Assembly (NCBI GenBank): GCA_033763995.1
Contig: JANRJL010000066.1
Coordinates: 1-64,000, forward strand
Direction of reading: 5' to 3'
Length of the DNA stretch: 64,000 nt
Origin: GCA-2737725 sp033763995
GTDB taxonomy: Bacteria > Pseudomonadota > Alphaproteobacteria > Rhodospirillales > Rhodospirillaceae
Both the position numbers and the translations under genes were made by a program. This document shows, in pieces, positions 47,708 through 58,688 of the stretch (its first letter is position 1; each line of letters opens with the position of its first letter). Below the pieces are notes generated by a model. The model did no database searches. It was not told the origin of the DNA and worked only from the letters and a program-made list of their open reading frames with translations.

Positions 47708-49504
47708 ATGACCACGCCCGCCGTTCCCGGCCTCACGCGCCACTTCTGCACCATCGGCGCGCGGCAAGTGCATTACCGGCGCATGGGGAGCGGTCCTGCC
47801 TTGATCGCGCTGCATCGTCTGCCGCGCTCCTCGCGCGATTTATTGCCGTTCATTCAATCGGCGGCGCAGAAATTCACGGTGATCGCGCCCGACATCGCCG
47901 GTTACGGCAGTTCGTGGCAGCTCTCGCGGCGCACGCCCACCGCCAATTTCATTCCGCCCTGGCGCGACTACGTCGACGACATCGACGCGCTCGCCAAGGA
48001 GCTGGGCGTCAAACAGGCGCTGCTGTACGGCGAGGGTGAGGGGGCCACGCTGGCGTTCCAGTTGGTGCTGCGCGATCCCAAGCGCTTCGCCGCCGCGGCC
48101 CTCAACAACATCGCGCTGCTCACCGACGTGGAGCGCGCCGAGGCCATGAAGGCCTGGCCCGCCTTCGAGCCGCACTGGGATGGCAGCCACTTGGCGTGGC
48201 TGTGGTCGTATCTGCGCGAGGAAAACGCCTTCTCGCCGTGGTGGAGCAAGAGCCTCGCCACGCGCATGGAAAAAGACATGCCACCACCCGATGAGCTGCA
48301 ACATCGTCTGGTGCAAATTCTCGCCGACGGGCGCATGGCCGCCGACACGGTGCGCCTGCCCACCGAGAGCCCCATGACGGGCCGTCAGGGGCGGGGCTAT
48401 CGCGTCGGCCTGTTGTCGTCGCTGGAGTTCCGGCCCGGCGCACATGTGCTCAATGTCGCGGTGCCGATGCTGTTCACGGGCGCCAAGGCCTTTCACAAGC
48501 ACATCTCGCTGGCCAAGGCCTCGACACCATCGAATAAGTGCAGCTTCAAGCCCGCCGCCAGCCCCGCCGAGGCCGCCGACTTTGCCGTCGAGTTTCTGGC
48601 CCAACATGGCGCGCGCGTGCCGCCGCCGCCGCCCGCGCCCGCCGCCAAGCCCATCCATGGCGTGCTGTGGGAGGATTTCGTGCCGGTGCCGGGCGGACAG
48701 CTTCATGTACAGATGAACGACGATTTCGGAACGGTGCCCCTGCTGATCCAGCACGACGCGGCGTCATCGGTGGGCACGGTGGAGCCCATCACGCGCTCGC
48801 TCATCGGCCGGCGCACCATCTTGGCGTTTGATCTGCCGGGCTCGGGCGAGTCCGACAATACGCTGCCCACTACGGCGGGCGGTTATGACGGCATCGAGGT
48901 CTCGCACTACGCCGAGGTGCTGCGATCGGTGCTGGAGACCTTCGGCCTCGACAAGGTGGATTTCTATGGCATGTGGGGCGGCGGCTTCGTGGGGCTCGAT
49001 CTCGCCCTGATGCAGCCCACGCGGATTCGCAGGCTGGTGATGTCCAACGTCTTTCAGCACACCGGCGCCGAGCAAAAACTCATCCAAGACAACTACACCC
49101 CGCCCATCGAGCCCGTGTGGCACGGCGGGCACCTGGCGCAATGCTGGCACCAGATGCGCGATCAGGGCATCTACTATCCGTGGTTCGATCGCACCGCCCA
49201 GGGCGTCATCAAGCGCGAGCCCTTCATCGCCACCGACATGGTCCACGAGCGCGCGTGCTCCCTGCTCAAGGCGGGCAACATGTACCGCACGGCCTACCAG
49301 GCGCATTTCCGCTATCCGACCTACGACAAGCTCAAGACCTCGCCGGTGCCCACCCTGGTGGCCACGACAAAGTGGGATCCCAACAATCCGCACACCGAGG
49401 CCGCCGCCAAGGCCGCGCCCAACGCCAAGCTCAGGTACCTCGACGACGATTTCACCAAATGGGGCGAAAGCTTCCTGCCGTTTCTGGAAGAGGGCGATCG
49501 GTAG
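47708..49504 (+). CDS. Tandem alpha/beta-hydrolase-fold protein lacking both nucleophile serines
   Basis: The 598-residue protein holds two hydrolase-fold halves (about 10-300 and 316-598) joined by a Pro-rich linker (305-314). Half one has IALHRLPRSS, then YGEGEG where the GxSxG elbow should be, so Gly110 stands at the nucleophile. Half two has LIQHDAASS and FYGMWGGG, with Trp423 at the nucleophile. Both halves share a cap motif EPxWxGxHLAxxW (154-166 and 468-480), which shows internal duplication. Classical hydrolase chemistry is unlikely; a binding role or unusual chemistry is possible. No signal peptide is seen. Confidence 0.8.
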   Translation: MTTPAVPGLTRHFCTIGARQVHYRRMGSGPALIALHRLPRSSRDLLPFIQSAAQKFTVIAPDIAGYGSSWQLSRRTPTANFIPPWRDYVDDIDALAKELGVKQALLYGEGEGATLAFQLVLRDPKRFAAAALNNIALLTDVERAEAMKAWPAFEPHWDGSHLAWLWSYLREENAFSPWWSKSLATRMEKDMPPPDELQHRLVQILADGRMAADTVRLPTESPMTGRQGRGYRVGLLSSLEFRPGAHVLNVAVPMLFTGAKAFHKHISLAKASTPSNKCSFKPAASPAEAADFAVEFLAQHGARVPPPPPAPAAKPIHGVLWEDFVPVPGGQLHVQMNDDFGTVPLLIQHDAASSVGTVEPITRSLIGRRTILAFDLPGSGESDNTLPTTAGGYDGIEVSHYAEVLRSVLETFGLDKVDFYGMWGGGFVGLDLALMQPTRIRRLVMSNVFQHTGAEQKLIQDNYTPPIEPVWHGGHLAQCWHQMRDQGIYYPWFDRTAQGVIKREPFIATDMVHERACSLLKAGNMYRTAYQAHFRYPTYDKLKTSPVPTLVATTKWDPNNPHTEAAAKAAPNAKLRYLDDDFTKWGESFLPFLEEGDR

Positions 49505-49510
49505 CGCGGC

Positions 49511-50413
49511 TTAGCTCACTTTCGTCACCGCATCCCGCTCCGTCAGGTGTTCCCGGCGCGCGAGATAGAGGCAACTGCCGATCAGCACGCTCACGCCCGC
49601 CAGCATGACGGGGTCGGGCACGTCGCCGAACCAAAAGTAGCCGATGATCAGGCCGTAGACGATGATGGTGTAGGTGAAGGGCGAGACCGCCGAGGCCGGC
49701 GCATAACGATAGGACGTCGCCATCAACAACTGCCCGCCGCCGCACATCACGCCCTGCAGCATGAGCCAGCCGTAGCCCGCCGCGTCGGGGCTGCGCCACA
49801 CCGGCGGCACCAGCGCGCCCAACACGACGATGGAAAAGACGGCGAAGTAGGCCGTGACCGTCACCGGGTGATCGGTGCGCCCCAGCACCCGCAAGGTCAG
49901 GGTCATGACGGCGAAGGCGACGGCGCCGCCCAAGGTCCACAGCGCGCCGATGCCGAACACGCCCAGGCCCGGGCGCATGGCGATCAGCACGCCCGCGAAA
50001 CCCACCACCACGGCCGCCCAGCGCCGCCACTCCATCCGTTCGCGCAAGACCCAGCCCGCCAGCACGCTCACCATCAACACGCCGGAAAAGCCGATGGCGC
50101 TGACCTCGGCGAGCGGCATGGTGCGAAACGCGATGATGTAACACGCCATGCCGCCGGCGCCCGCCACGCAGCGCACCAGCATGATCCACGGTTGCCGCGT
50201 CACCCACAGCGCCGCCGGCGCGCGCACGATCAAGGGCAGCAGCACGAGCGTGGCGCCCAGGGCGCGGAAAAACAGAATCTGCGTCGCCGTGTAATCGGGC
50301 GCGAGATGCTTGGCGATGGCGTCCTGCACCGCGTAAAGCCCGATGGACAGCAGCATCAGCCCGATGCCGAACAGCTTGCGCTCCGCCGGTGCGGTTGGTC
50401 GTGGTGCGCTCAT
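49511..50413 (-). CDS. EamA/DMT-superfamily transporter
   Basis: The 300-residue protein has ten hydrophobic segments in two EamA repeats (first half with ILFFRALGATLVLLPLI and AIGFSGVLMVSVLAGWVLRERMEWRRW; second with SYRYAPASAVSPFTYTIIVYGLIIGYFWFGDVPD). Such proteins export or import small metabolites; the substrate is not known. It converges on the tandem hydrolase-fold gene with a 6-bp gap. Confidence 0.88.
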   Translation of the reverse strand: MSAPRPTAPAERKLFGIGLMLLSIGLYAVQDAIAKHLAPDYTATQILFFRALGATLVLLPLIVRAPAALWVTRQPWIMLVRCVAGAGGMACYIIAFRTMPLAEVSAIGFSGVLMVSVLAGWVLRERMEWRRWAAVVVGFAGVLIAMRPGLGVFGIGALWTLGGAVAFAVMTLTLRVLGRTDHPVTVTAYFAVFSIVVLGALVPPVWRSPDAAGYGWLMLQGVMCGGGQLLMATSYRYAPASAVSPFTYTIIVYGLIIGYFWFGDVPDPVMLAGVSVLIGSCLYLARREHLTERDAVTKVS

Positions 50414-50529
50414 CGGTTTCCCCTTGGGCGGTTATCGCCCATCGCCCAGCCCATGTGAATTGTGCGGATAACCCCGGGATTTCTTGGTCGCACACCTGCC
50501 GCGCGGTAAAATGCGGCGTGATGAATGAA

Positions 50530-50550
50530 GCGCGAGCCTCTCGCTCGCGC
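50530..50550. repeat. Perfect 8-bp hairpin downstream of the EamA gene start
   Basis: GCGCGAGC (50530-50537) and GCTCGCGC (50543-50550) flank CTCTC. No T-run follows on either strand, so it is not a standard terminator. It lies in the region upstream of the minus-strand EamA gene. Confidence 0.45.
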
Positions 50551-50749
50551 GGGGCCGTGTGTGCCCCATGAGAACAGGAGGCTGCGCACCGGGAATTTCC
50601 TGATCGCAAAACAGGGTCTTTACGTTTTCAAATGCTTTCAAAGGCTTAGGCACCCATGACCTGTAATTTTTGCATCCTCCCTGAAATAACAGGGATAACA
50701 GGTGAAACCCCGGGAAATCCGCCATTTTTCCTGTGGGCCCGGAGGCGCC

Positions 50750-50869
50750 ATGAGGCCCCTTTGCCCCAATTGCGGCCACGCCCGTGGCGACGGTTGTGCG
50801 GGACGATTGAACCGCCCGGCCAGAGACGCCGAGCCGCGCGCGTCGATTTCGGAGTGGTCGCGAAGCTAG
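50750..50869 (+). CDS. Putative 39-residue zinc-ribbon-like small protein
   Basis: GGAGG followed by CGCC precedes the ATG at ideal spacing. The frame encodes MRPLCPNCGHARGDGC, then a polar tail to SEWSRS and TAG. Cys5, Cys8 and Cys16 (with His10) form a zinc-ribbon-like cluster. It ends 2 bp before the convergent htpG gene. The frame is short and could be chance; the strong ribosome binding site and CxxC pattern are the support. Confidence 0.3.
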   Translation: MRPLCPNCGHARGDGCAGRLNRPARDAEPRASISEWSRS

Positions 50870-50871
50870 GG

Positions 50872-52800
50872 CTAACCCAGCCCCTTCTCCATCATGACCG
50901 AGAGGCGTTTCGCAAAGGCCACCGGGTCGGCCACGGGCTCGCCCTCGACGATGCGCGCTTGGTCCAGCAGCAGGTGCGCCGCGTCGTCCAGGCTCGAACC
51001 GGACAGGGTCATCAAGCGCTTGATCAGCCCATGCTTCGGGTTGATCTCGAGAATCTTGCGCACCGCCAGGCCCGGCGCGTCGCCGTGCTGCTTCAGCATG
51101 CGCGCGAGATGCAGGCTCATGCCGCCGGTGTCGGCCACCAGGCACACCGGGCTGCCGGTCAAGCGTTCCGTCGTGCGCACATCGGCCACGGCCGCGCCGA
51201 GCGACTTTTTCAAGGCCTCGATCAAGTCCTTGATGGCCTGTTCGGCGGCGGCCCCGGTGTCGTCCTTTTTGTCGTCCGCTCCGTCGCCCTTGATCTTGGC
51301 CAGGTCGGCGCCGGCCTCGGCGACGCCGCGGAAATTCTTTTTGTCGTAGGCGTGCACGGACGCGACCCAGAACTCGTCGATGGGATCCGTCAGCAGCAAC
51401 ACCTCGATGCCCTTGGCGACGAAACCTTCCAGTTGCGGGCTGTTCTTGAGCAGGCCGGCGTCATCGCCGGTGACGGTGTAGATCGCGTCCTGGCCTTCCT
51501 TCATGCGGCCGACGTAGTCCTTCAGCGACATCCAGCCGTCCACGGCACTGGAGCGGAAGCGGGCCAACTCCAACAATTCCTCGCGGCGCTCGAAGTCCTC
51601 GTAGAGCCCTTCTTTCATCACCGGGCCGAACACCTCCCAGAATTTGGCGTACTCGTCCGGTTTCTCGGCGCGCTCCTTCAGGTCTTTCAGCAGGCGTTTG
51701 ACGATGCCGCTTTGGATTTTGCGCAGCAGCGGATTGTCCTGCAGGATTTCGCGGCTGATGTTGAGCGGCAAGTCGGAGGAATCCACCACGCCGCGCACAA
51801 AGCGCAAATAGCGCGGCATCAAGCCTTCCAGCTTGTCCGAGATGAACACGCGGTTGATGTACAGCTTGACGTTGGTCTTGCGGTCGGGATTGAAAAGGTC
51901 GAAGGGCTTGGTGGACGGCACGTACAGCAGCGCCGTGTATTCGATGGCACCCTCGGCCTTGAAGTGCAGCGTGTGCCAGGGCTCGTCGAAGGCGTGCCCG
52001 ACGTGGTGGTAAAACTCCTTGTACTGCTCGGGCGTGATCTCGCTCTTGGGGCGCATCCACAGGGCCGAGGCGGTGTTGAGCGTTTCAGGCGCCGCGTCCT
52101 TCTTGTCGGCGTCGGCCCCCTTGGCCCCCTTGGCCTCGCCCGCGATCGGGTCGAGGATCACCGGCACGGCGACGTGGTCGGAGTAGGTCTTGACGATGCG
52201 CTTCAGGCGGAAGGCGTCGAGAAAATCCTCGGCGTCTTTTTTCATGTGCAGCACGATCTTGGCGCCGCGCGCGACGTTGTCGGCCTCGCCCACGGCGAAC
52301 TTGCCGGCACCCTCGCTCGACCAGTGCCAGCCCTTGGTCTCGCCGGCCTTGCGCGAAAACACTTCAACGCGATGGGCGACCATGAAGGCCGAATAAAAGC
52401 CCACGCCGAATTGGCCGATGAGGCTCACGTCCTTGGACTTGTCGCCGGTCAGCGATTTCATGAACTCCGCCGTGCCCGACTTGGCGATGGTGCCCAGGTT
52501 GGCGATCAGCTCGTCGCGGTTCATGCCGATGCCGTTGTCGGACACCGTCAACGTCTTGGCGGCCTTGTCGACGCTCAGGTGAATCTCGAAATTGCCGCCG
52601 CCGTCTTCCAACAATTTGGGCTCGGCGATGGCGGCGTAGCGCAGCTTGTCGCAGGCGTCCGACGCGTTGGAGATCAACTCCCGCAGGAAAATCTCGGTGT
52701 TCGAGTACAGCGAATGCACCACGATATCGAGCAGCTTGGCCACCTCGGCCTGGAACTGCAGGTTCTCGACGGGTTTGTCCTGGGTCGCGGTCTCGCTCAT
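50872..52800 (-). CDS. htpG: Molecular chaperone HtpG (Hsp90)
   Basis: The 642-residue chaperone has the GHKL ATP site ELISNASDACDKLR, DNGIGMNRDELI, GTIAKSGTAEF and GQFGVGFYSAFMVA. The middle domain has LYINRVFISD, RFVRGVVDSSDLPLNISRE and the C-terminal dimerisation part follows. The start at 52800 (MSETATQDKP) gives the normal N-terminus. A heat-shock-type promoter is visible 75 bp upstream. Confidence 0.97.
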   Translation of the reverse strand: MSETATQDKPVENLQFQAEVAKLLDIVVHSLYSNTEIFLRELISNASDACDKLRYAAIAEPKLLEDGGGNFEIHLSVDKAAKTLTVSDNGIGMNRDELIANLGTIAKSGTAEFMKSLTGDKSKDVSLIGQFGVGFYSAFMVAHRVEVFSRKAGETKGWHWSSEGAGKFAVGEADNVARGAKIVLHMKKDAEDFLDAFRLKRIVKTYSDHVAVPVILDPIAGEAKGAKGADADKKDAAPETLNTASALWMRPKSEITPEQYKEFYHHVGHAFDEPWHTLHFKAEGAIEYTALLYVPSTKPFDLFNPDRKTNVKLYINRVFISDKLEGLMPRYLRFVRGVVDSSDLPLNISREILQDNPLLRKIQSGIVKRLLKDLKERAEKPDEYAKFWEVFGPVMKEGLYEDFERREELLELARFRSSAVDGWMSLKDYVGRMKEGQDAIYTVTGDDAGLLKNSPQLEGFVAKGIEVLLLTDPIDEFWVASVHAYDKKNFRGVAEAGADLAKIKGDGADDKKDDTGAAAEQAIKDLIEALKKSLGAAVADVRTTERLTGSPVCLVADTGGMSLHLARMLKQHGDAPGLAVRKILEINPKHGLIKRLMTLSGSSLDDAAHLLLDQARIVEGEPVADPVAFAKRLSVMMEKGLG

Positions 52801-52874
52801 CGGTCGGGGTCCTTGCCTCTCGTTGCCACGCAAGCCCGGCGGTCGGCACCAGGCCGAACCGCCAAGCGGCGGTC

Positions 52875-52903
52875 ATATGTGGCGATGGCCCTCAAAACGC
52901 AAG
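52875..52903 (-). promoter_or_regulatory. Candidate sigma-32 (RpoH) promoter of htpG
   Basis: On the minus strand CTTGCG (52903-52898) and CCACATAT (52882-52875) are 15 bp apart. The RpoH consensus is CTTGAA and CCCCATNT; the -10 matches well and the -35 begins CTTG. The start would be near 52868. Confidence 0.5.
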
Positions 52904-52940
52904 GGGTTTGGCAACTCCCCGCCTGGCCCATATTCTCCAT

Positions 52941-52999
52941 GATTCGGTCCACAAATGACGCGAATCAATTGCCAGGCCCGGCGAATCGCCCCATGATTC
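52941..52999. promoter_or_regulatory. GANTC cluster between htpG and hpf
   Basis: Four GANTC sites lie in 59 bp (52941, 52962, 52983, 52995) in the order ATGATTC, GCGAATC, GCGAATC, ATGATTC. They are 89-147 bp upstream of hpf. In CcrM-bearing alphaproteobacteria such sites can make promoters cell-cycle dependent through GcrA. Confidence 0.5.
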
Positions 53000-53087
53000 C
53001 ACCACTTGGCGCCGGCGCGAACCCGGTGCTCCAGGGGGGAGTGTTGGGGCCCTGGCGCCGGGGCCGGTTCAACCAGCGGAGTTGTGC

Positions 53088-53468
53088 ATGCAACATCAGG
53101 CGCAGATTTCCTTCCACGGCATCGATCATTCCGATGCGGTCGAAACTCACATCCGCGAGCGCGTCTCCAAGCTCGACAAGATCTTCGACCGCATCACCCG
53201 CTGCCGCGTCGTGGCCGAGGCTCACCACAACAGCCATGCCCATGCCAACGCCGCGCACCGGCCGTTCCACGTCTCCATCCGCCTCGACGTGCCTGGCGAC
53301 GAACTGGTGGTCAAGAGCGACAAGAAAAACCCGCGCGGCCACGAAGACCTCAATGCCGCCGTGCGCGAGGCCTTCGCCACCATGGAACGCCAGCTCAAGG
53401 AATACGTTCGCCGCAAGTGGTACGACAAGCGCCGCGAAACGGTGCCCGAACCCGAAATCGAGACCTAA
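53088..53468 (+). CDS. hpf: Ribosome hibernation promoting factor (short HPF/RaiA type)
   Basis: The 126-residue protein begins MQHQAQISFHGIDHSDAVETHIRERVSKLDKIFDRITRCRVV and ends with a charged tail, matching the N-terminal ribosome-binding domain of the HPF/RaiA family; the long-form dimerisation domain is absent. The ATG at 53088 has GGAG upstream. HPF protects idle ribosomes as 100S dimers. The usual rpoN and ptsN neighbours are missing here. Confidence 0.87.
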   Translation: MQHQAQISFHGIDHSDAVETHIRERVSKLDKIFDRITRCRVVAEAHHNSHAHANAAHRPFHVSIRLDVPGDELVVKSDKKNPRGHEDLNAAVREAFATMERQLKEYVRRKWYDKRRETVPEPEIET

Positions 53469-53540
53469 CTCCACGGCCCGGCCCGATTTGATCCGGCCAG
53501 CGTTGATCAGATTTTATTCTCAGCCCTGCCGGGTGCCCGC

Positions 53541-56137
<2,597 letters not shown>

Positions 56138-56141
<4 letters not shown>

Positions 56142-56554
56142 CGGAACCGAGCCTGCGCCATGATAAGTGCGCGAGTCTCCGACTCGACAAGTGGCTGTGG
56201 TTCGCGCGCTTTTGCAAAACCCGCGCCCTGGCGCAGAAACTCATCGAACGCGGACAGGTCACGCTCAACGGCGCTCGGATTCGAAAGCCCAGCGCTTCGG
56301 TACGTCCCAACGACAAGTTGATTCTCACTCTTGGGGCTTGGCGCCGTCAGGTCACGGTCGTGGCGATGGGTGCGCACCGTGGTCCGCCGAGCGAGGCTCA
56401 AGCTTTGTATGTCCAACCCACGCCGCCGGAACGCTTGGACCGCGACGATGCGGCCATGCCGTTGCGCAAACCGCTGTTGATCCGCCCCAAGGGCGCCGGC
56501 CGGCCCACCAAACGTGACCGCCGGGCGATCGATCAACTTCTGGACGGTGAGTAA
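56138..56554 (+). CDS. S4-domain RNA-binding protein (Hsp15-like)
   Basis: The 138-residue protein has an S4 domain at about 14-75: RLDKWLWFARFCKTRALAQKLIERGQVTLNGARI. The C-terminus is basic and disordered (GAGRPTKRDRRAIDQLL). Hsp15 relatives rescue stalled 50S subunits. Its start overlaps the helicase stop (ATGA), so the two are translationally coupled. Confidence 0.9.
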
Positions 56555-56564
56555 TGCTGCGCAA

Positions 56565-57161
56565 TCATCTTTTGCGAAACACCAGCGACAGATTGTTGGC
56601 GGGCATTGTCACGATTTCTTCCAACAAAAAGTTGTTGGCTTTCGCCACCGCCGTCACGTCGTCCACCTCGCGCAATCCCCACGCCGGATTGCGCGCCTTG
56701 AGCGATGCGTCAAAGGCCACGTTGCCCTCGCCCAAATAGTCGCCGTGAAGAATGTAAGGCCCATAGGTGAACAACGCCGCGCCAGGGGCCAGAATGTCGG
56801 CCGCGCCGGCGAACAAGCCCTCGGTCGCGGCCCAGGGCGAGATGTGAATCATGTTGATGCACACCACCGCGTCGGCTCGGGCTTGGGGCCATGGCCGCTG
56901 CGTCGCGTCGAGAACGAGAGGCATGCGCAAATTGGCCAGTCGCGCGTCTGAAGCGGTGGCGCGGATGCTCTCAAGATTGACCGGGTCAAGATCGCTGGGT
57001 TGCCACGTCAGCCGCGGCAGGGCTGCGGCAAATGTGGCGGCGTGATATCCCGATCCGCTGGCGAGTTCCAAGACCGTGCCGTTGGGCGGCAAGACGCGGC
57101 GCAGCACTCGGAGGATGGGCTCGGCATTGCGCACCGAGGCCGGATGGGGCGTGGGGGTCAT
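56565..57161 (-). CDS. DUF938 class I SAM-dependent methyltransferase
   Basis: The 198-residue protein has motif I LELASGSGYHAATFA, then QPSDLDP and the DUF938 segment CINMIHISPWAATEGLFAGAADIL and GPYILHGDY. The substrate of the family is not established. It converges on the S4 gene and is divergent from fdxA. Confidence 0.9.
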   Translation of the reverse strand: MTPTPHPASVRNAEPILRVLRRVLPPNGTVLELASGSGYHAATFAAALPRLTWQPSDLDPVNLESIRATASDARLANLRMPLVLDATQRPWPQARADAVVCINMIHISPWAATEGLFAGAADILAPGAALFTYGPYILHGDYLGEGNVAFDASLKARNPAWGLREVDDVTAVAKANNFLLEEIVTMPANNLSLVFRKR

Positions 57162-57317
57162 GGCCGCCCGCGGTGTCGCCTCGTGGCGTGGTCAGCACGC
57201 TCACCTGACTTGACGCCCGGCGCGCAAATCGAGTACCCGATTTCCAGCGGCTTTGTCGCGTGATCCCGGCGTCCTCGCAAGGGACGGACAATCCCGGGTT
57301 GGTGGGAGATAACGTGC

Positions 57318-57653
57318 ATGACCTACGTGGTGACCGAGAACTGCATCAAGTGCAAGTTCATGGACTGCGTCGAAGTGTGTCCGGTGGACTGCTTCTACGA
57401 AGGCGAAAACATGCTGGTCATCCACCCCGACGAATGCATCGATTGCGGGGTCTGCGAGCCCGAATGCCCGGCCGAGGCCATCGTGCCCGATTCGGACGAG
57501 ACGGCCGCAGCCTGGACCGACCTCAATAAAGAGTATGCCGACAAGTGGCCCAACATCACGGCCAAGGGCGAAAGCCCCGCCGACGCCGACGATTGGAAAG
57601 ATAAACCCAATAAAAAACAATTGTTTAGCGTAAATCCTGGAAGTGGGTCGTAA
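57318..57653 (+). CDS. fdxA: 7Fe ferredoxin FdxA
   Basis: The 111-residue ferredoxin has the N-terminal cluster cysteines 9, 12, 17, 21 and 25 in CIKCKFMDCVEVCPVDC and the second set 40, 43, 46 and 50 in CIDCGVCEPEC. It fits the [3Fe-4S][4Fe-4S] FdxA type with its C-terminal extension. It transfers electrons at low potential. The order helicase-S4-fdxA-carD is conserved in alphaproteobacteria. Confidence 0.96.
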   Translation: MTYVVTENCIKCKFMDCVEVCPVDCFYEGENMLVIHPDECIDCGVCEPECPAEAIVPDSDETAAAWTDLNKEYADKWPNITAKGESPADADDWKDKPNKKQLFSVNPGSGS

Positions 57654-57744
57654 GCTTCAGGCTCACGTTAAAGTAACGTCTGAAGTCGCCCGTTAAGGGT
57701 TTTCATCTGTTCTTTTCCACAGGGCTGTGGTATAAAATTACCGA
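57654..57744 (+). other. fdxA 3' region with hairpin and TTTTCCACA dyad
   Basis: Right after fdxA, CTTCAG/CTGAAG with inner ACGTTA/TAACGT (57655-57685) forms a bulged hairpin without a T-run. Next, TTTTCCACA (57713-57721) overlaps CCACAG/CTGTGG (57717-57730) and is followed by TATAAAAT. The role of this segment is unclear. Confidence 0.4.
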
Positions 57745-57773
57745 TCCGTCGGGGAACCGGCGGATTATTTTTT
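57745..57773 (+). terminator. Intrinsic terminator downstream of fdxA
   Basis: TCCGTCGG (57745-57752) and CCGGCGGA (57757-57764) pair across a GGAA loop with one G-U pair, followed by TTATTTTTT. It separates fdxA from carD. Confidence 0.8.
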
Positions 57774-57977
57774 CTCGGCCCTAAGATTTGCGGAAATCAC
57801 CGCAAGTCTTTGAGAAATATGATTTTTAACAGGCCGGGATCGACCAAGCGCGAGATGGGGCGCAACCCGTCCGGGCTTGGTTACCAGACCGTCGCAGTTG
57901 TTGATGTCCGCCGATCGTTTGCGGCGGGCTGGGGGACTGACGGCGGTCGGCAACAACAACAAGGAGAGAGACCGACC

Positions 57978-58616
57978 ATGCCGAGTAAAGCTGTTTCCGC
58001 CAAAGTTGTTCCCGCCAAGGTGATGGCCTCCAAGATTGCCGCCAAGGCCGTTCTCGCCAAGGCCGTCGTCGCCCCGCCCAAGAGCGCCCTTGTCGCCAAA
58101 AAGCCGACCCGTAACGGCAAGCGCGACGCCATGCCGTTCACGGCCGGTGACTTCGTGGTCTATCCCGCCCACGGCGTGGGCAAGGTGACCACGGTCGAGA
58201 ATCAACACATCGCGGGCCAAAAGATCGAATTGTTCGTCATCAGCTTCGAGCGCGACCGCATGACGCTGCGCGTGCCGGTGATGAAGGCCGAAGGTGCGGG
58301 CTTGCGCAAGCTCTCCACACGCAAGGTCATGGAAAGCGCGCTGCTGACGCTCAAGGGCCGCGCGCGGGTCAAGCGCGCCATGTGGAGCCGCCGCGCCCAG
58401 GAATACGAAGCCAAGATCAACTCGGGCGATCCGGTGTCGATCGCCGAAGTGGTGCGCGATCTGCACCGCGGCGCCACCCAGCCCGAGCAGTCCTACAGCG
58501 AACGCCAGATTTACGAGCAAGCGCTCGAGCGCTTGGCTCACGAAATGGCCGCCGTGGAAAAGATCAAGCCCGAGGCCGCCACGGCCAAGCTGGAAAAGCT
58601 GCTGAACGCCGCCTAA
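57978..58616 (+). CDS. carD: CarD family transcription regulator
   Basis: The 212-residue protein has the CarD RNA polymerase-interacting domain PFTAGDFVVYPAHGVGKVTTVENQHIAGQKIELFVISFERDRMTLRVPV and a helical C-terminal domain with WSRRAQEYEAKINSGDPVSIAEVVRDLHR. CarD binds the polymerase beta subunit and stabilises open complexes. A 45-residue Ala/Lys/Val-rich tail precedes the domain. AAGGAGAG before the ATG at 57978 fixes the start; a longer frame lacks such a site. Confidence 0.95.
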   Translation: MPSKAVSAKVVPAKVMASKIAAKAVLAKAVVAPPKSALVAKKPTRNGKRDAMPFTAGDFVVYPAHGVGKVTTVENQHIAGQKIELFVISFERDRMTLRVPVMKAEGAGLRKLSTRKVMESALLTLKGRARVKRAMWSRRAQEYEAKINSGDPVSIAEVVRDLHRGATQPEQSYSERQIYEQALERLAHEMAAVEKIKPEAATAKLEKLLNAA

Positions 58617-58639
58617 GCAGATTGAGCAACGAATAATCG

Positions 58640-58674
58640 AACGGCCCCGGAGCGATCCGGGGCCGTTTTGCTTT
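58640..58674 (+). terminator. Intrinsic terminator after carD
   Basis: AACGGCCCCGGA (58640-58651) and TCCGGGGCCGTT (58656-58667) form a perfect 12-bp stem with a GCGA tetraloop, followed by TTGCTTTG. Confidence 0.92.
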
Positions 58675-58688
58675 GCACGGTCGACTGA

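Larger units (their letters stand above)
50414..50871. other. Intergenic region with hairpins and degenerate repeats
   Basis: Most of these 458 bp is non-coding. A perfect hairpin GCGCGAGC/GCTCGCGC with a CTCTC loop is at 50530-50550. Nested repeats CCTGT/ACAGG (50660 and 50698) and CCCTG/CAGGG (50679-50694) follow. Three degenerate copies of a CCGGGAATTTCCTG-like motif occur near 50474, 50590 and 50708. A small frame at 50750-50869 is annotated separately. Confidence 0.45.

Noticed and set aside
50686..50703. Sequence resembling the I-SceI homing endonuclease site
   Set aside because: Only 12 of 18 bases match, within a small repeat of ATAACAGG; no intron or homing gene is nearby.
57731..57738. 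TATAAAAT as a carD promoter
   Set aside because: A strong terminator begins 7 bp downstream and no fitting -35 element is present.
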